A stretch of 64,000 nt of DNA from Pseudomonas sp. BBP2017 (GTDB taxonomy: Bacteria; Pseudomonadota; Gammaproteobacteria; Pseudomonadales; Pseudomonadaceae), in assembly GCF_003024385.1 (NCBI RefSeq), contig NZ_PVZN01000013.1, forward strand, positions 86,983-150,982, read 5' to 3'. The notes below the pieces were generated by a model. It saw only the letters and a program-made list of their open reading frames with translations. It ran no database searches and was not told the DNA's origin. Of this stretch, positions 43,774 through 51,846 are shown one piece after another (the first letter of the stretch is position 1; the number at the start of each line of letters is the position of its first letter). A program made the position numbers and the translations under genes.

Positions 43774-44304
43774 ATGGCGGAACAACTATCCACAGGTAAG
43801 TGCGATTCACCGTTACTCCAGGCGTTTGTCGACAACCGCAGCATTCTGGTCAAGATCGCCGCGCGCATCACCGGCTGCCGATCCCGCGCTGAAGATGTGG
43901 TGCAGGACGCTTTTTTTCGGCTCAGCTCTGCGCCGCAGATCACCTCCTCGTTCAAGGCTCAACTGAGCTACCTGTTCCAGATCGTGCGCAACCTGGCCAT
44001 CGACCACTACCGCAAGCAGTCCATGGAGCTCAAGTACTCCGGCAGCGAAGAGGAAGGTCTGAACGTGGTCGTCCAGGGCGCCTCGCCCGAAGCCACGCAC
44101 ATCAACTTCGCCACCCTGGAGCACATCGCCGACGCGTTGAACGAACTGCCACAGCGCACACGCTATGCGTTCGAGATGTATCGCCTGCACGGCGTTGCAC
44201 AAAAAGACATCGCCAAAGAACTGGGCGTCTCGCCGACCCTGGTCAACTTCATGATCCGCGACGCCATGGTGCATTGTCGGAAAGTCTCAAGCCGGAGGGC
44301 TTGA
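43774..44304 (+). CDS. pfrI: iron-starvation sigma factor PfrI (PvdS orthologue), 176 aa
   Basis: ECF sigma factor that directs pyoverdine gene transcription. Region 2: TGCRSRAEDVVQDAFFRL and YLFQIVRNLAIDHYRK; region 4: GVAQKDIAKELGVSPTLVNFMIRDA. Sequence is nearly that of PvdS throughout (MAEQLSTGKCDSPLLQAFVDN start). The ATG at 43774 with AAGGTGA upstream was chosen; an open extension of 32 codons is the regulatory leader. Intact and Fur-controlled although its main targets are lost. Confidence 0.95.
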   Translation: MAEQLSTGKCDSPLLQAFVDNRSILVKIAARITGCRSRAEDVVQDAFFRLSSAPQITSSFKAQLSYLFQIVRNLAIDHYRKQSMELKYSGSEEEGLNVVVQGASPEATHINFATLEHIADALNELPQRTRYAFEMYRLHGVAQKDIAKELGVSPTLVNFMIRDAMVHCRKVSSRRA

Positions 44305-44374
44305 GAGCCGCAGCTTCAAGCGGCAAGTCGCGCACGATCAACTTGAAGCTTGCAGCTGACAACTTGCAGCTTGA
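44286..44374. repeat. hairpin and repeat cluster between pfrI and the acyltransferase
   Basis: A perfect CTCAAGCC-GGAG-GGCTTGAG hairpin covers the pfrI stop codon. Then come inverted copies of GCTTCAAGCGGCAAG / CTTGAAGCTTGCAGCT / CTTGCAGCTTGAG. This is the same repeat family as at 7717-7785 and probably a bidirectional terminator. Confidence 0.65.
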
Positions 44375-44377
44375 GCA

Positions 44378-45391
44378 TTAAGCGAGCCTACAACGCTCGA
44401 AGAACCGCTCCCGCCCCAGAATCATCAAAGCTGCCCGCTTATGCGGGAAGTCGAATTCCTTCTCGCAATGAAAGCACTGATCGTGCATGTAGCCGATCAT
44501 CTTGCTGTTGTCGGCACGTGGCTCGGCCACCACCCGCGAGGTGCGCGGGTCGTCGAGGAACAGGTAGTGCACCAGGGCCGACAACCAGCTGGCAACCTTG
44601 TGCGGCCCACGGTGATGCTCTTCACCGACCAGCATGTGAATGCCACGATCGTAGTCATCGACTGCATAGAAGGGAGCAATGCGGTCTTCCTTGGCCCAAT
44701 AGGCTTCGAAGTAGGCAAAGGGTTGATCGTCGAAACAACCGATTAACGTCAGGCTGTGAGGATCAGCTTGCAGCTTGTTCAGGTAGTCGCGGTGCTGCTC
44801 GAGGCTGCCGCCCTCCTGCCAGAAATTCAGGACCCGCGGGTTGTTCTGCCAGCGGTTGAAACGCTCCAGATCGGCATCGATTTCCAGGGTACGCAGCGAC
44901 ACCCAGCCCCCCAGGCGCGCATCGAATCGCCGGTACACCTCACCACGGGGTTTCGGTGCGCGGCGCGGATGGCGCTTGCCTTCGGTAATCTGCATCTGTT
45001 GCGGGTAGGCACCGTCAAACGCTTGGCCTAACCAGGGCTGCGGCAATTGCCAGAACTGCGCCCTTTCACAGCTGTACACTCCGCCCTGGGCTTGCTCAAC
45101 CAGCAAACCGCTGAGCAGCGCGTCGGCCGGTGCCGGACTCAGGTGCCAGGTCAGGCGCTGACAGCCAGGGTCGCGGGCGAACAGCCAATAGCATGCCGCC
45201 CACAGGGCTTGCTGTGGCCGGTCGAGGGCAAACGCTTCAAGGTGGACGTGCAGTGTTTCACCACGCACCACACGCACACGAATCAACGGGCTGCCTTCAA
45301 GCACAAGGCTCAGGTGGCAGTCACTTTCATCGGCGTCCAGGCTACGCCAGCGGGGTAAGGATAACGTTTGCGAAGCAGTGTCGAAAGGCAT
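44378..45391 (-). CDS. PvdY/IucB-type siderophore acyltransferase, 337 aa
   Basis: The C-terminal half (about residues 150-335) is a GNAT domain of the IucB/RhbD type that acylates N-hydroxylated amines in siderophores: RFNRWQNNPRVLNFWQE, AYFEAYWAKEDRIAPFY, DRGIHMLVGEEHHRG, RVVAEPRADNSKMIGYM. In P. putida a homologue sits beside pfrI, and P. aeruginosa type II strains have the related hydroxyornithine acetylase PvdYII. The ATG at 45391 is preceded by an exact PvdS box. Intact. The substrate is inferred; there is no ornithine hydroxylase (pvdA) in the window. Confidence 0.85.
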   Translation of the reverse strand: MPFDTASQTLSLPRWRSLDADESDCHLSLVLEGSPLIRVRVVRGETLHVHLEAFALDRPQQALWAACYWLFARDPGCQRLTWHLSPAPADALLSGLLVEQAQGGVYSCERAQFWQLPQPWLGQAFDGAYPQQMQITEGKRHPRRAPKPRGEVYRRFDARLGGWVSLRTLEIDADLERFNRWQNNPRVLNFWQEGGSLEQHRDYLNKLQADPHSLTLIGCFDDQPFAYFEAYWAKEDRIAPFYAVDDYDRGIHMLVGEEHHRGPHKVASWLSALVHYLFLDDPRTSRVVAEPRADNSKMIGYMHDQCFHCEKEFDFPHKRAALMILGRERFFERCRLA

Positions 45392-45429
45392 GGTCTTGGC
45401 TCACGAAGGAAAGGTGCTCACCTTTGTGA

Positions 45430-45453
45430 ACGTGGCCGCCCGAATGATATTTA
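45430..45453 (-). promoter_or_regulatory. iron-starvation (PvdS) box of the acyltransferase
   Basis: CTAAAT and CGT on the minus strand with a 16-base spacer, 39 bases upstream of the ATG. The TAAAT part overlaps the stop codon of the next gene upstream. Confidence 0.8.
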
Positions 45454-46239
45454 GTTTGCCCGAGGCGCACTTACGCTGATGCGGTAAGGCTGGAAGATCC
45501 GCAACAGTTCGCCCTTGTCGCGCAGTTGCTGCAACAGACCGGCAAAGGCCGGGCCACTGATCGGTGCGTCAGGGCGCAACAAAGCGTAATGGTGATAGAT
45601 CTGATCAACCCGCTGCGAGGTCAGCAATTTGCCGACGCTGCCCGGATTGCGCACGAGGAAATCGCTGAGGTAGGAACGGGTCACCAGGGCGACATCGGCT
45701 CGACCGCGCTGAACCATCAGCAGGTTACTGTCGTGGGAGTAGGTCAAGGTCGCATTGTAGTGTTCGGCCAGGTATTGCGGGTCCGGATTGAAACCGGCAA
45801 ACGCGTAGTGATAACCGCTGTACAGGGCCAGACGCTTGCCGTTGAGGTCGGCAAAGTAGCGCTCATCACGGTCTGGCTGAAGATGGGTGACGAATATTTC
45901 GGCATCTTCCAGCCCCATATCGACCGCCACATGCTCGATATCTTGCCATCCCCATTGAGGATTCTCGAAAATCGCCATGTCGGTGCGCCCCTGGCGGAGA
46001 TCGCCGAATCGACGCGGGATTGAGGTCGCCACCAAGACGAAACGGTAGTGCTGCTGGGCGTTGTTCAATGCCTCGACCAACTGGGGCAACAGCCCGGTCT
46101 CGGCTCCCTTCTCGGGACGCACGGTATAAGGAGGAAAATGCGCGGCACCGACCTTGACCTCGACTTCCTCGAATGCCTGGACCGGTGACGCCAGCCACAG
46201 GGTGGCGAGCATGGACAGGAAAGACACAGCCTGCGGCAT
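45451..46239 (-). CDS. periplasmic solute-binding protein, 262 aa
   Basis: Signal peptide (residues 1-22, ending SPVQA) and an SBP family 3 fold: HFPPYTVRPEKGAETGLLPQL, GRTDMAIFENPQWGW, GKRLALYSGYHYAF and RGRADVALVTRSYLSDFL. No transporter partners adjoin. Start at the ATG 46239 gives a standard signal; a TTG five codons upstream is also possible and neither has a clear ribosome site. Its downstream neighbour has its own PvdS box, so it is not obviously in the siderophore regulon. Confidence 0.8.
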   Translation of the reverse strand: MPQAVSFLSMLATLWLASPVQAFEEVEVKVGAAHFPPYTVRPEKGAETGLLPQLVEALNNAQQHYRFVLVATSIPRRFGDLRQGRTDMAIFENPQWGWQDIEHVAVDMGLEDAEIFVTHLQPDRDERYFADLNGKRLALYSGYHYAFAGFNPDPQYLAEHYNATLTYSHDSNLLMVQRGRADVALVTRSYLSDFLVRNPGSVGKLLTSQRVDQIYHHYALLRPDAPISGPAFAGLLQQLRDKGELLRIFQPYRISVSAPRAN

Positions 46240-46423
46240 GAAAGTTTGAGTCAAAGTGACACACTCTTTGCGGGTATTAACCGGATTGCGCCTAAGCTAG
46301 GCGTTTTCCTGGCCCTGTACAACCATCGATTGTGCCAAATTCCAGTTACCGGCAAAAGGCCAGGGGATACCCCAAGCGTTGAAGTTTGGCTACGCTCTAG
46401 CGAGTCTTGCAAGGGAGCCTACT

Positions 46424-46975
46424 ATGGGGCATTGGCTGGTGATCGACCTGGAAGCAACCACAGATGATGGGGGTTGGCCGGTCACGGATATGGAAGTGAT
46501 TGAAATTGGTGCGACGCTGGTCAATCGACAGGGCCGGGAGGTCGATCATTTCCAGCGCTTCGTCAAACCACGGCGACGCCCGCAACTGACACCTTTTTGC
46601 CGTGAGCTAACACATATCAGCCAGGCCAATGTCGACACGGCTGCCTCCTTCGGTGAAGTGTGGGGACAGTTCGAACGCTGGATCGGTCATCATCGGGGTC
46701 ACCTGCAGGCCTGGGTCAGCTGGGGCGACTATGACCGTCAGCAATTGCTGCAGGAGTGGCAGCTGCATCAATTGCACAGCGTGCTCGCCGACCTGCCGCA
46801 CATCAATCTCAAGCAACGTTTCGCCAAGACACGTCAACTGCAACGGCCACTCGGCCTGAACGGCGCCTTGCAACTGGCCGGCCTGCAGTTCAGCGGCCAG
46901 CAGCACCGCGCCCTTGAAGATGCCCGCAATACTGCGCGGTTGCTGCCGTTGACTCTGTCGGTCAACGGCACCTGA
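46424..46975 (+). CDS. DnaQ-like 3'-5' exonuclease, 183 aa
   Basis: DEDDh exonuclease domain covers the whole protein: ExoI VIDLEATTDDGG, ExoII near SWGDYDRQQL, ExoIII HRALEDARNTARL. It most resembles the KapD/ERI-1 type with the ELTHISQANVD segment. The ATG at 46424 has AAGGGAG nine bases upstream. Likely RNA or short-DNA trimming; substrate unknown. Confidence 0.88.
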   Translation: MGHWLVIDLEATTDDGGWPVTDMEVIEIGATLVNRQGREVDHFQRFVKPRRRPQLTPFCRELTHISQANVDTAASFGEVWGQFERWIGHHRGHLQAWVSWGDYDRQQLLQEWQLHQLHSVLADLPHINLKQRFAKTRQLQRPLGLNGALQLAGLQFSGQQHRALEDARNTARLLPLTLSVNGT

Positions 46976-47045
46976 AAGCGGATGACGGCGCCAGACGCCT
47001 TGGGCATACTGGCCAACCTTTTCAGCCCCTTTTCAGGAGTCGCCC

Positions 47046-47330
47046 ATGTTTAAGGTCAACGAGTACTTTGATGGCACCGTCAAATCGATCGCCTTTGGCA
47101 CCGCCGAAGGTCCGGCCACGGTTGGGGTGATGGCCCCCGGCGAGTACGAATTCGGCACTGCCCAGCGTGAAATCATGCATGTGGTGTCTGGCGCCCTGAC
47201 CGTCAAGCTGCCTGACAGCGACAACTGGGAAACCTTCTCGGCAGGCAGCCAGTTCAACGTGCCGGCCAACAGCAAGTTCCAGCTGAAGGTGGCAGTGGAT
47301 ACCGCCTACCTGTGCGAATACCGCGGCTGA
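47046..47330 (+). CDS. ppnP: pyrimidine/purine nucleoside phosphorylase PpnP, 94 aa
   Basis: Single cupin-like domain of the PpnP (YaiE/DUF1255) family. It matches along its whole 94 residues: FGTAEGPATVGVMAPGEYEF, EIMHVVSGALTVKLP and FNVPANSKFQLKV. It phosphorolyses several nucleosides to base plus ribose-1-phosphate. CAGGAG lies eight bases before the ATG. Followed by a REP pair that likely ends transcription. Confidence 0.94.
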   Translation: MFKVNEYFDGTVKSIAFGTAEGPATVGVMAPGEYEFGTAQREIMHVVSGALTVKLPDSDNWETFSAGSQFNVPANSKFQLKVAVDTAYLCEYRG

Positions 47331-47341
47331 TTGAAAAAATT

Positions 47342-47405
47342 TCGCGGGGCAAGCCCGCTCCCACTGGTTGTACCTATACCCTGTGGGAGCGGGCTTGCCC
47401 CGCGA
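47342..47405. repeat. inverted pair of REP elements
   Basis: Two 23-base REP arms (GCGGGGCAAGCCCGCTCCCA core) face each other across an 18-base loop, between ppnP and the convergent hydrolase gene. They are perfect complements. Confidence 0.92.
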
Positions 47406-47429
47406 TGTGATGTAACTGGAAAAACAAAG

Positions 47430-48119
47430 TCAGCGCACAAACGCCACAATCCGATCTGCAGCGGTCTGCAGATGATCGCCATGACTGAACCCCGAAGCCC
47501 TCAACGGCTTCAGATCATGATCCCCCGCCTCCAGCCAGTGCAGTTCGATCGCTGGCGATAGTTCATAGCCTTCCACCGTCTGCCGATTACCCAACGCATC
47601 CCGTTCGCCCTGGATGATCAGCGTTGGCGTGTGCAATTCAGCCAGATGCGCCACCCGTGGCTTTTCCGGCTTGCCAGCGGCATAGAAGGGATACCCCAGG
47701 CACACCAGCGCATCAGCACCCAGCTCATCGGCCAGCAGGCTAGCCATTCGCCCGCCCATGGACTTGCCACCAATGGCCAGCGTCCCAGCGACCAATGGTC
47801 GCACCTGTTGATACACCTCACGCCAGCATTCGAGCAGCTTGGCCTGCGGGTTTGGGGGCCTTTTGCCACCATCGAGGCGCCGCTGCGCCATATAAGGAAA
47901 CTCGAAGCGCAACACCCCCAGCCCTTGTGCCGCCAGCCTTTGCGCGATTTCTTCCATGAACCCGCTGTCCATCGGCGCACCCGCGCCATGAGCCAGAATC
48001 AGACAGCGTAAATGCGCGCCATTCCCCTGATTTTGCGGGGCATTCCAGCGCCAGCCACGGTTTTCGATCAACCGCGCCCATTGATCCCCGTCAATACCGG
48101 CCACTTGCCCATTAATCAT
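47430..48119 (-). CDS. alpha/beta hydrolase of the KANL3/Tex30 type, 229 aa
   Basis: Dienelactone-hydrolase-like fold: LILAHGAGAPMDSGFM (oxyanion region), nucleophile elbow GGKSMGGRMA with the catalytic Ser, the Asp in IIQGERDALG and the His in EAGDHDLKPL. Substrate unknown. The ATG at 48119 is chosen over a more distant in-frame start because the family begins near here. Divergent to ccoN1; its first codons contain an Anr-type site. Confidence 0.85.
   Translation of the reverse strand: MINGQVAGIDGDQWARLIENRGWRWNAPQNQGNGAHLRCLILAHGAGAPMDSGFMEEIAQRLAAQGLGVLRFEFPYMAQRRLDGGKRPPNPQAKLLECWREVYQQVRPLVAGTLAIGGKSMGGRMASLLADELGADALVCLGYPFYAAGKPEKPRVAHLAELHTPTLIIQGERDALGNRQTVEGYELSPAIELHWLEAGDHDLKPLRASGFSHGDHLQTAADRIVAFVR
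48081..48094. promoter_or_regulatory. Anr box upstream of ccoN1
   Basis: TTGATCCCCGTCAA matches TTGAT-N4-ATCAA at nine of ten defined positions and lies 75 bases before the ccoN1 ATG. It is inside the first codons of the divergent hydrolase gene. Confidence 0.65.
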
Positions 48120-48168
48120 GCTTGCCTCGCTATTTAGCCTGCCTATAACCGTGGATGGGAACCCATAC

Positions 48169-49593
48169 ATGAACACAACCAGCAGTACCGCCTACAACTA
48201 CAAGGTGGTCCGCCAATTCGCCATTATGACGGTGGTGTGGGGAATCGTCGGGATGGGGCTCGGCGTTTTTCTTGCCGCGCAACTCGTCTGGCCTTCACTC
48301 AACTTCGACCTCCCCTGGACCAGCTTCGGGCGCCTGCGCCCGCTGCATACCAACGCGGTGATCTTCGCCTTCGGTGGTTGCGCGCTGTTCGCCGCCTCCT
48401 ACTATTCGGTCCAGCGAACTTGCCAGACCACCCTGTTCTCACCACGCCTTGCCGCGTTCACCTTCTGGGCCTGGCAATTGGTGATCGTGCTTGCCGCCAT
48501 CACCCTGCCGCTGGGTTACACCAGCTCCAAGGAGTACGCCGAACTGGAATGGCCGATCGATATCCTGATCACCATTGTCTGGGTCGCTTACGCCGTGGTG
48601 TTCTTCGGTACCCTGATGAAGCGCACCACCAAGCACATCTACGTGGGCAACTGGTTCTTCGGTGCGTTCATCATCACCGTGGCGATCCTGCACATCGTCA
48701 ACAACCTGGAACTGCCGGTCAGCCTGACCAAGTCCTACTCGCTGTACAGCGGCGCCACTGACGCCATGGTCCAGTGGTGGTACGGCCACAACGCCGTGGG
48801 CTTCTTCCTGACTGCGGGCTTCCTCGGCATGATGTACTACTTCGTGCCTAAACAAGCTGAGCGTCCGGTGTATTCCTATCGCCTGTCGATCGTGCACTTC
48901 TGGGCGCTGATCACCCTGTACATCTGGGCCGGTCCCCACCACCTGCACTACACCGCCCTGCCAGACTGGGCGCAGTCGCTGGGCATGATCATGTCGCTGA
49001 TCCTCCTGGCGCCAAGCTGGGGTGGCATGATCAACGGCATGATGACCCTCTCGGGTGCCTGGCATAAGCTGCGCAGCGACCCGATCCTGCGTTTCCTGGT
49101 GGTATCCCTGGCGTTCTACGGCATGTCGACCTTCGAAGGTCCGATGATGGCGATCAAGACCGTCAACGCCCTGTCACACTACACCGACTGGACCATCGGC
49201 CACGTACACGCCGGCGCTCTGGGCTGGGTAGCGATGATCTCGATCGGCGCCCTGTACCACATGATCCCGAAAGTCTTCGGTCGCGAGCAGATGCACAGCA
49301 TCGGCCTGATCAACGCGCACTTCTGGCTGGCGACCATCGGCACCGTGCTGTACATCGCCTCGATGTGGGTCAACGGTATCGCCCAGGGCCTGATGTGGCG
49401 CGCGGTCAACGCCGACGGCACCCTGACCTACTCCTTCGTTGAAACCCTGGTGGCCAGCCACCCTGGCTTCATCGTGCGCTTCGTCGGCGGGGCAATCTTC
49501 CTCACCGGCATGCTGCTGATGGCCTGGAACACCTGGCGCACTGTGCGTGCCCCGGTGACCGCGACCGCCCCTGCCGCTACGCAGCTGGCCTGA
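48169..49593 (+). CDS. ccoN1: cbb3 cytochrome c oxidase subunit I (CcoN-1), 474 aa
   Basis: Catalytic haem-copper subunit of the high-affinity cbb3 oxidase. Twelve membrane helices; CuB and haem ligands are in WYGHNAVGFFLT, GPHHLHYTALP and HVHAGALGW. ATG at 48169 (MNTTSSTAYNYKVVRQF). First gene of the first of two tandem cco operons; with the Anr box it is probably induced at low oxygen. Confidence 0.96.
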   Translation: MNTTSSTAYNYKVVRQFAIMTVVWGIVGMGLGVFLAAQLVWPSLNFDLPWTSFGRLRPLHTNAVIFAFGGCALFAASYYSVQRTCQTTLFSPRLAAFTFWAWQLVIVLAAITLPLGYTSSKEYAELEWPIDILITIVWVAYAVVFFGTLMKRTTKHIYVGNWFFGAFIITVAILHIVNNLELPVSLTKSYSLYSGATDAMVQWWYGHNAVGFFLTAGFLGMMYYFVPKQAERPVYSYRLSIVHFWALITLYIWAGPHHLHYTALPDWAQSLGMIMSLILLAPSWGGMINGMMTLSGAWHKLRSDPILRFLVVSLAFYGMSTFEGPMMAIKTVNALSHYTDWTIGHVHAGALGWVAMISIGALYHMIPKVFGREQMHSIGLINAHFWLATIGTVLYIASMWVNGIAQGLMWRAVNADGTLTYSFVETLVASHPGFIVRFVGGAIFLTGMLLMAWNTWRTVRAPVTATAPAATQLA

Positions 49594-49603
49594 GGAGACC
49601 GAG

Positions 49604-50212
49604 ATGAAACACGAAGTAATCGAGAAGAACGTCTTCCTGCTGGTGCTGTTGATGGTCTTTGCCGTCAGCATCGGCGGTCTGACCCAGATCGTCCCGCTGT
49701 TCTTCCAGGACGTCACCAACAAGCCGGTCGAGGGCATGAAGCCGTACACCGCGCTACAACTGGAAGGCCGTGACATTTACATCCGCGAAGGCTGCGTACA
49801 GTGCCACTCGCAGATGATCCGTCCATTCCGCGCCGAGACCGAGCGCTACGGCCACTACTCGGTCGCCGGTGAAAGCGTCTGGGACCACCCGTTTCTGTGG
49901 GGCTCCAAGCGTACCGGTCCGGACCTGGCCCGTGTCGGCGGCCGTTACTCCGATGACTGGCACCGTGCGCACCTGTACAACCCGCGCAACGTCGTACCCG
50001 AGTCGAAGATGCCGGCCTACCCATGGCTGGTGGCCAACCCGGTGGACAGCAGTCACACCGAGACCAAGCTGCGCACCATGCGCACCCTGGGCGTGCCCTA
50101 CACCGATGCGGATATCAGCACTGCGGTGGAATCGATCAAAGGAAAGACCGAAATGGATGCACTGGTTGCCTACCTGCAGGTGCTCGGCACCGCGATCAAG
50201 AACAAGAGGTAA
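49604..50212 (+). CDS. ccoO1: cbb3 oxidase mono-haem subunit II (CcoO-1), 202 aa
   Basis: One N-terminal membrane helix (VFLLVLLMVFAVSIGGL) and a periplasmic cytochrome c domain with CVQCHSQMIRP; a likely axial Met is in SKMPAYPWL. The ATG follows GGAG in the ccoN1 tail, ten bases after its stop. Takes electrons towards CcoN. Confidence 0.96.
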   Translation: MKHEVIEKNVFLLVLLMVFAVSIGGLTQIVPLFFQDVTNKPVEGMKPYTALQLEGRDIYIREGCVQCHSQMIRPFRAETERYGHYSVAGESVWDHPFLWGSKRTGPDLARVGGRYSDDWHRAHLYNPRNVVPESKMPAYPWLVANPVDSSHTETKLRTMRTLGVPYTDADISTAVESIKGKTEMDALVAYLQVLGTAIKNKR

Positions 50213-50217
50213 GGGCC

Positions 50218-50415
50218 ATGGACTTCACACTGGATATCGGCCAGCTGCGCGGCCTGGGCACCCTGCTGGTGGCCGTCGCCTTCATCGGCCTGTCGCTGTG
50301 GGTGTTCAACGGTCGGCGTGACCGCGAGTTTGCCGAGGCAAGCCTGTTGCCGTTCGCCGATGACCGCCTTGCACCTGCCGCCAACGAACCCGCACCGAGG
50401 AGTAACGGGCAATGA
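50218..50415 (+). CDS. ccoQ1: cbb3 oxidase small subunit CcoQ-1, 65 aa
   Basis: Short protein with a single membrane helix (LGTLLVAVAFIGLSLWVF) followed by RRDREFAEASLLPFADD, the usual CcoQ pattern. ATG 50218 follows GGTAAGGG; a longer in-frame opening is only the ccoO1 shadow. Stabilises the oxidase. Overlaps ccoP1 by four bases. Confidence 0.9.
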   Translation: MDFTLDIGQLRGLGTLLVAVAFIGLSLWVFNGRRDREFAEASLLPFADDRLAPAANEPAPRSNGQ

Positions 50416-51359
50416 CCACCTTCTGGAGTACGTACATCTGCGTACTGACCATCGGCAGCCTGATCGGCTTGACCTGGCTGTTGCTGGCCACGCGCAAGGG
50501 TGAAAAACCGGGGACCAGCGACCAGACCATGGGCCACACCTTCGACGGCATCGAGGAGTACGACAACCCGCTGCCCAAGTGGTGGTTCTGGCTGTTCGTC
50601 GGCACCCTGGCGTTCGGCGTTGGCTACCTGATTCTCTATCCGGGCCTGGGTAACTGGAAAGGCATCCTGCCGGGCTATGAGAACGGCTGGACCCAAGTCA
50701 ACGAATGGCAGAAAGAAATGGACAAGGCGGACGCCAAGTTCGGCCCGATCTTCGCCAAGTTTGCTGCCATGCCGGTAGAAGAAGTGGCCAAGGATCCACA
50801 AGCGCTGAAAATGGGTGGCCGCCTGTTCGCCTCTAACTGCTCGGTGTGCCACGGCTCGGATGCCAAGGGTGCCTACGGTTTCCCTAACCTCACTGACAAG
50901 GACTGGCGTTGGGGCGGCGAGCCGCAGACCATCAAGCAGTCGATCATGAGCGGTCGCCATGGCGTCATGCCGGCCTGGGCCGAAGTGATTGGCGAGCAAG
51001 GTGTAGCTGATGTGGCCGGTTTCGTTCTGACCAACCTCGATGGTCGCAAGCTGCCAGAAGGCACCAAGGCGGATGTCGGCAACGGCGAGAAGCTCTTCGC
51101 CGCCAACTGCGTAGCCTGCCATGGCCCGCAAGGCAAGGGCACGCCAGCCATGGGCGCACCGGACCTGACTCACCCGCAAGCGTTCATCTACGGATCGAGC
51201 TTCGCCCAGCTGCAACAGACCATTCGCTATGGTCGCCAGGGCCAGATGCCTGCCCAGGAAGCCATCCAGGGTAACGACAAAGTCCATCTGCTGGCCGCCT
51301 ATGTCTATAGCCTGTCACAGGACGAACCGGCTCAAGGCGAAAACCTGTCTGCCAAGTGA
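50412..51359 (+). CDS. ccoP1: cbb3 oxidase di-haem subunit III (CcoP-1), 315 aa
   Basis: Two N-terminal helices (residues 5-25 and 55-78) and two cytochrome c domains: CSVCHGSDAKGAYGFP and CVACHGPQGKGTPAM. Passes electrons from cytochrome c to CcoO. Last gene of the first operon, followed by a strong hairpin. Confidence 0.96.
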   Translation: MTTFWSTYICVLTIGSLIGLTWLLLATRKGEKPGTSDQTMGHTFDGIEEYDNPLPKWWFWLFVGTLAFGVGYLILYPGLGNWKGILPGYENGWTQVNEWQKEMDKADAKFGPIFAKFAAMPVEEVAKDPQALKMGGRLFASNCSVCHGSDAKGAYGFPNLTDKDWRWGGEPQTIKQSIMSGRHGVMPAWAEVIGEQGVADVAGFVLTNLDGRKLPEGTKADVGNGEKLFAANCVACHGPQGKGTPAMGAPDLTHPQAFIYGSSFAQLQQTIRYGRQGQMPAQEAIQGNDKVHLLAAYVYSLSQDEPAQGENLSAK

Positions 51360-51390
51360 AATCATCGCGTAACTGAGCCTTGACTCAAAT

Positions 51391-51414
51391 CGCCGCATCC
51401 ACCCGGATGCGGCG
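51391..51414 (+). terminator. hairpin after ccoP1
   Basis: CGCCGCATCC-ACCC-GGATGCGGCG, a perfect ten-pair stem 32 bases after the ccoP1 stop, with only two T following. Likely the terminator of operon 1. Confidence 0.7.
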
Positions 51415-51846
51415 GTTCCATTCCCCCCTTGCGACCAAACGTCGCACCTCCCCCGCCACCCCGCCTTGCACCCGCCTTGATCGCAACTAAGCTTGTTGCC
51501 ACAGCGACCGTTACCCGGGGCCTGATAATCCCCTTGGCCGGTCGTGGCTGTTGAAGAATGCGTGCAAAGGTAGATGGGATCGGCTCGACCTCTTTGTGCC
51601 TGCTTCTGGATAACGGAAAACGGTTACAACAAGCCTGACCGATCGGACAAGAAAATATGAATAACGGTACACATATCAAGCAGATAATTGTGTACAATTT
51701 GTCCACCAGCAAGGCCCGGAACAGCGGTATATCGGGCTTTGGCAAAGGTCGGCGCGGGAGCCATCGCGTTGCAATAACCACACGGTTTATACATACTTGC
51801 GCCGATTTTTTAACCTACAAAAACACCCAAACCGTGGAACCTTAGA
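51415..51846. other. upstream region of ccoN2
   Basis: No coding sequence is convincing here; a 62-codon opening at 51657-51845 lacks a ribosome site. No good Anr box was found. The region carries the inverted repeats at 51667-51699 and presumably the ccoN2 promoter. Confidence 0.5.
51667..51699. promoter_or_regulatory. nested inverted repeats upstream of ccoN2
   Basis: GTACACA and TGTGTAC are inverted across 15 bases. The right arm is also part of the palindrome AATTGT-GT-ACAATT (51686-51699). This looks like an operator for an unknown regulator, about 150 bases before ccoN2. Confidence 0.45.

Noticed and set aside
28432..45391. The region as a new biosynthetic system or a phage-defence island.
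   Set aside because: Every gene fits known pyoverdine, efflux or Dsb families in known order; no new enzyme set, nuclease or defence domain was seen.
51478..51491. TTGATCGCAACTAA as an Anr box for ccoN2.
   Set aside because: Two mismatches in one half-site and more than 350 bases from the gene.
51657..51845. Small 62-codon open frame directly upstream of ccoN2.
   Set aside because: No ribosome site, no recognisable protein, and its start lies within inverted repeats that look regulatory.
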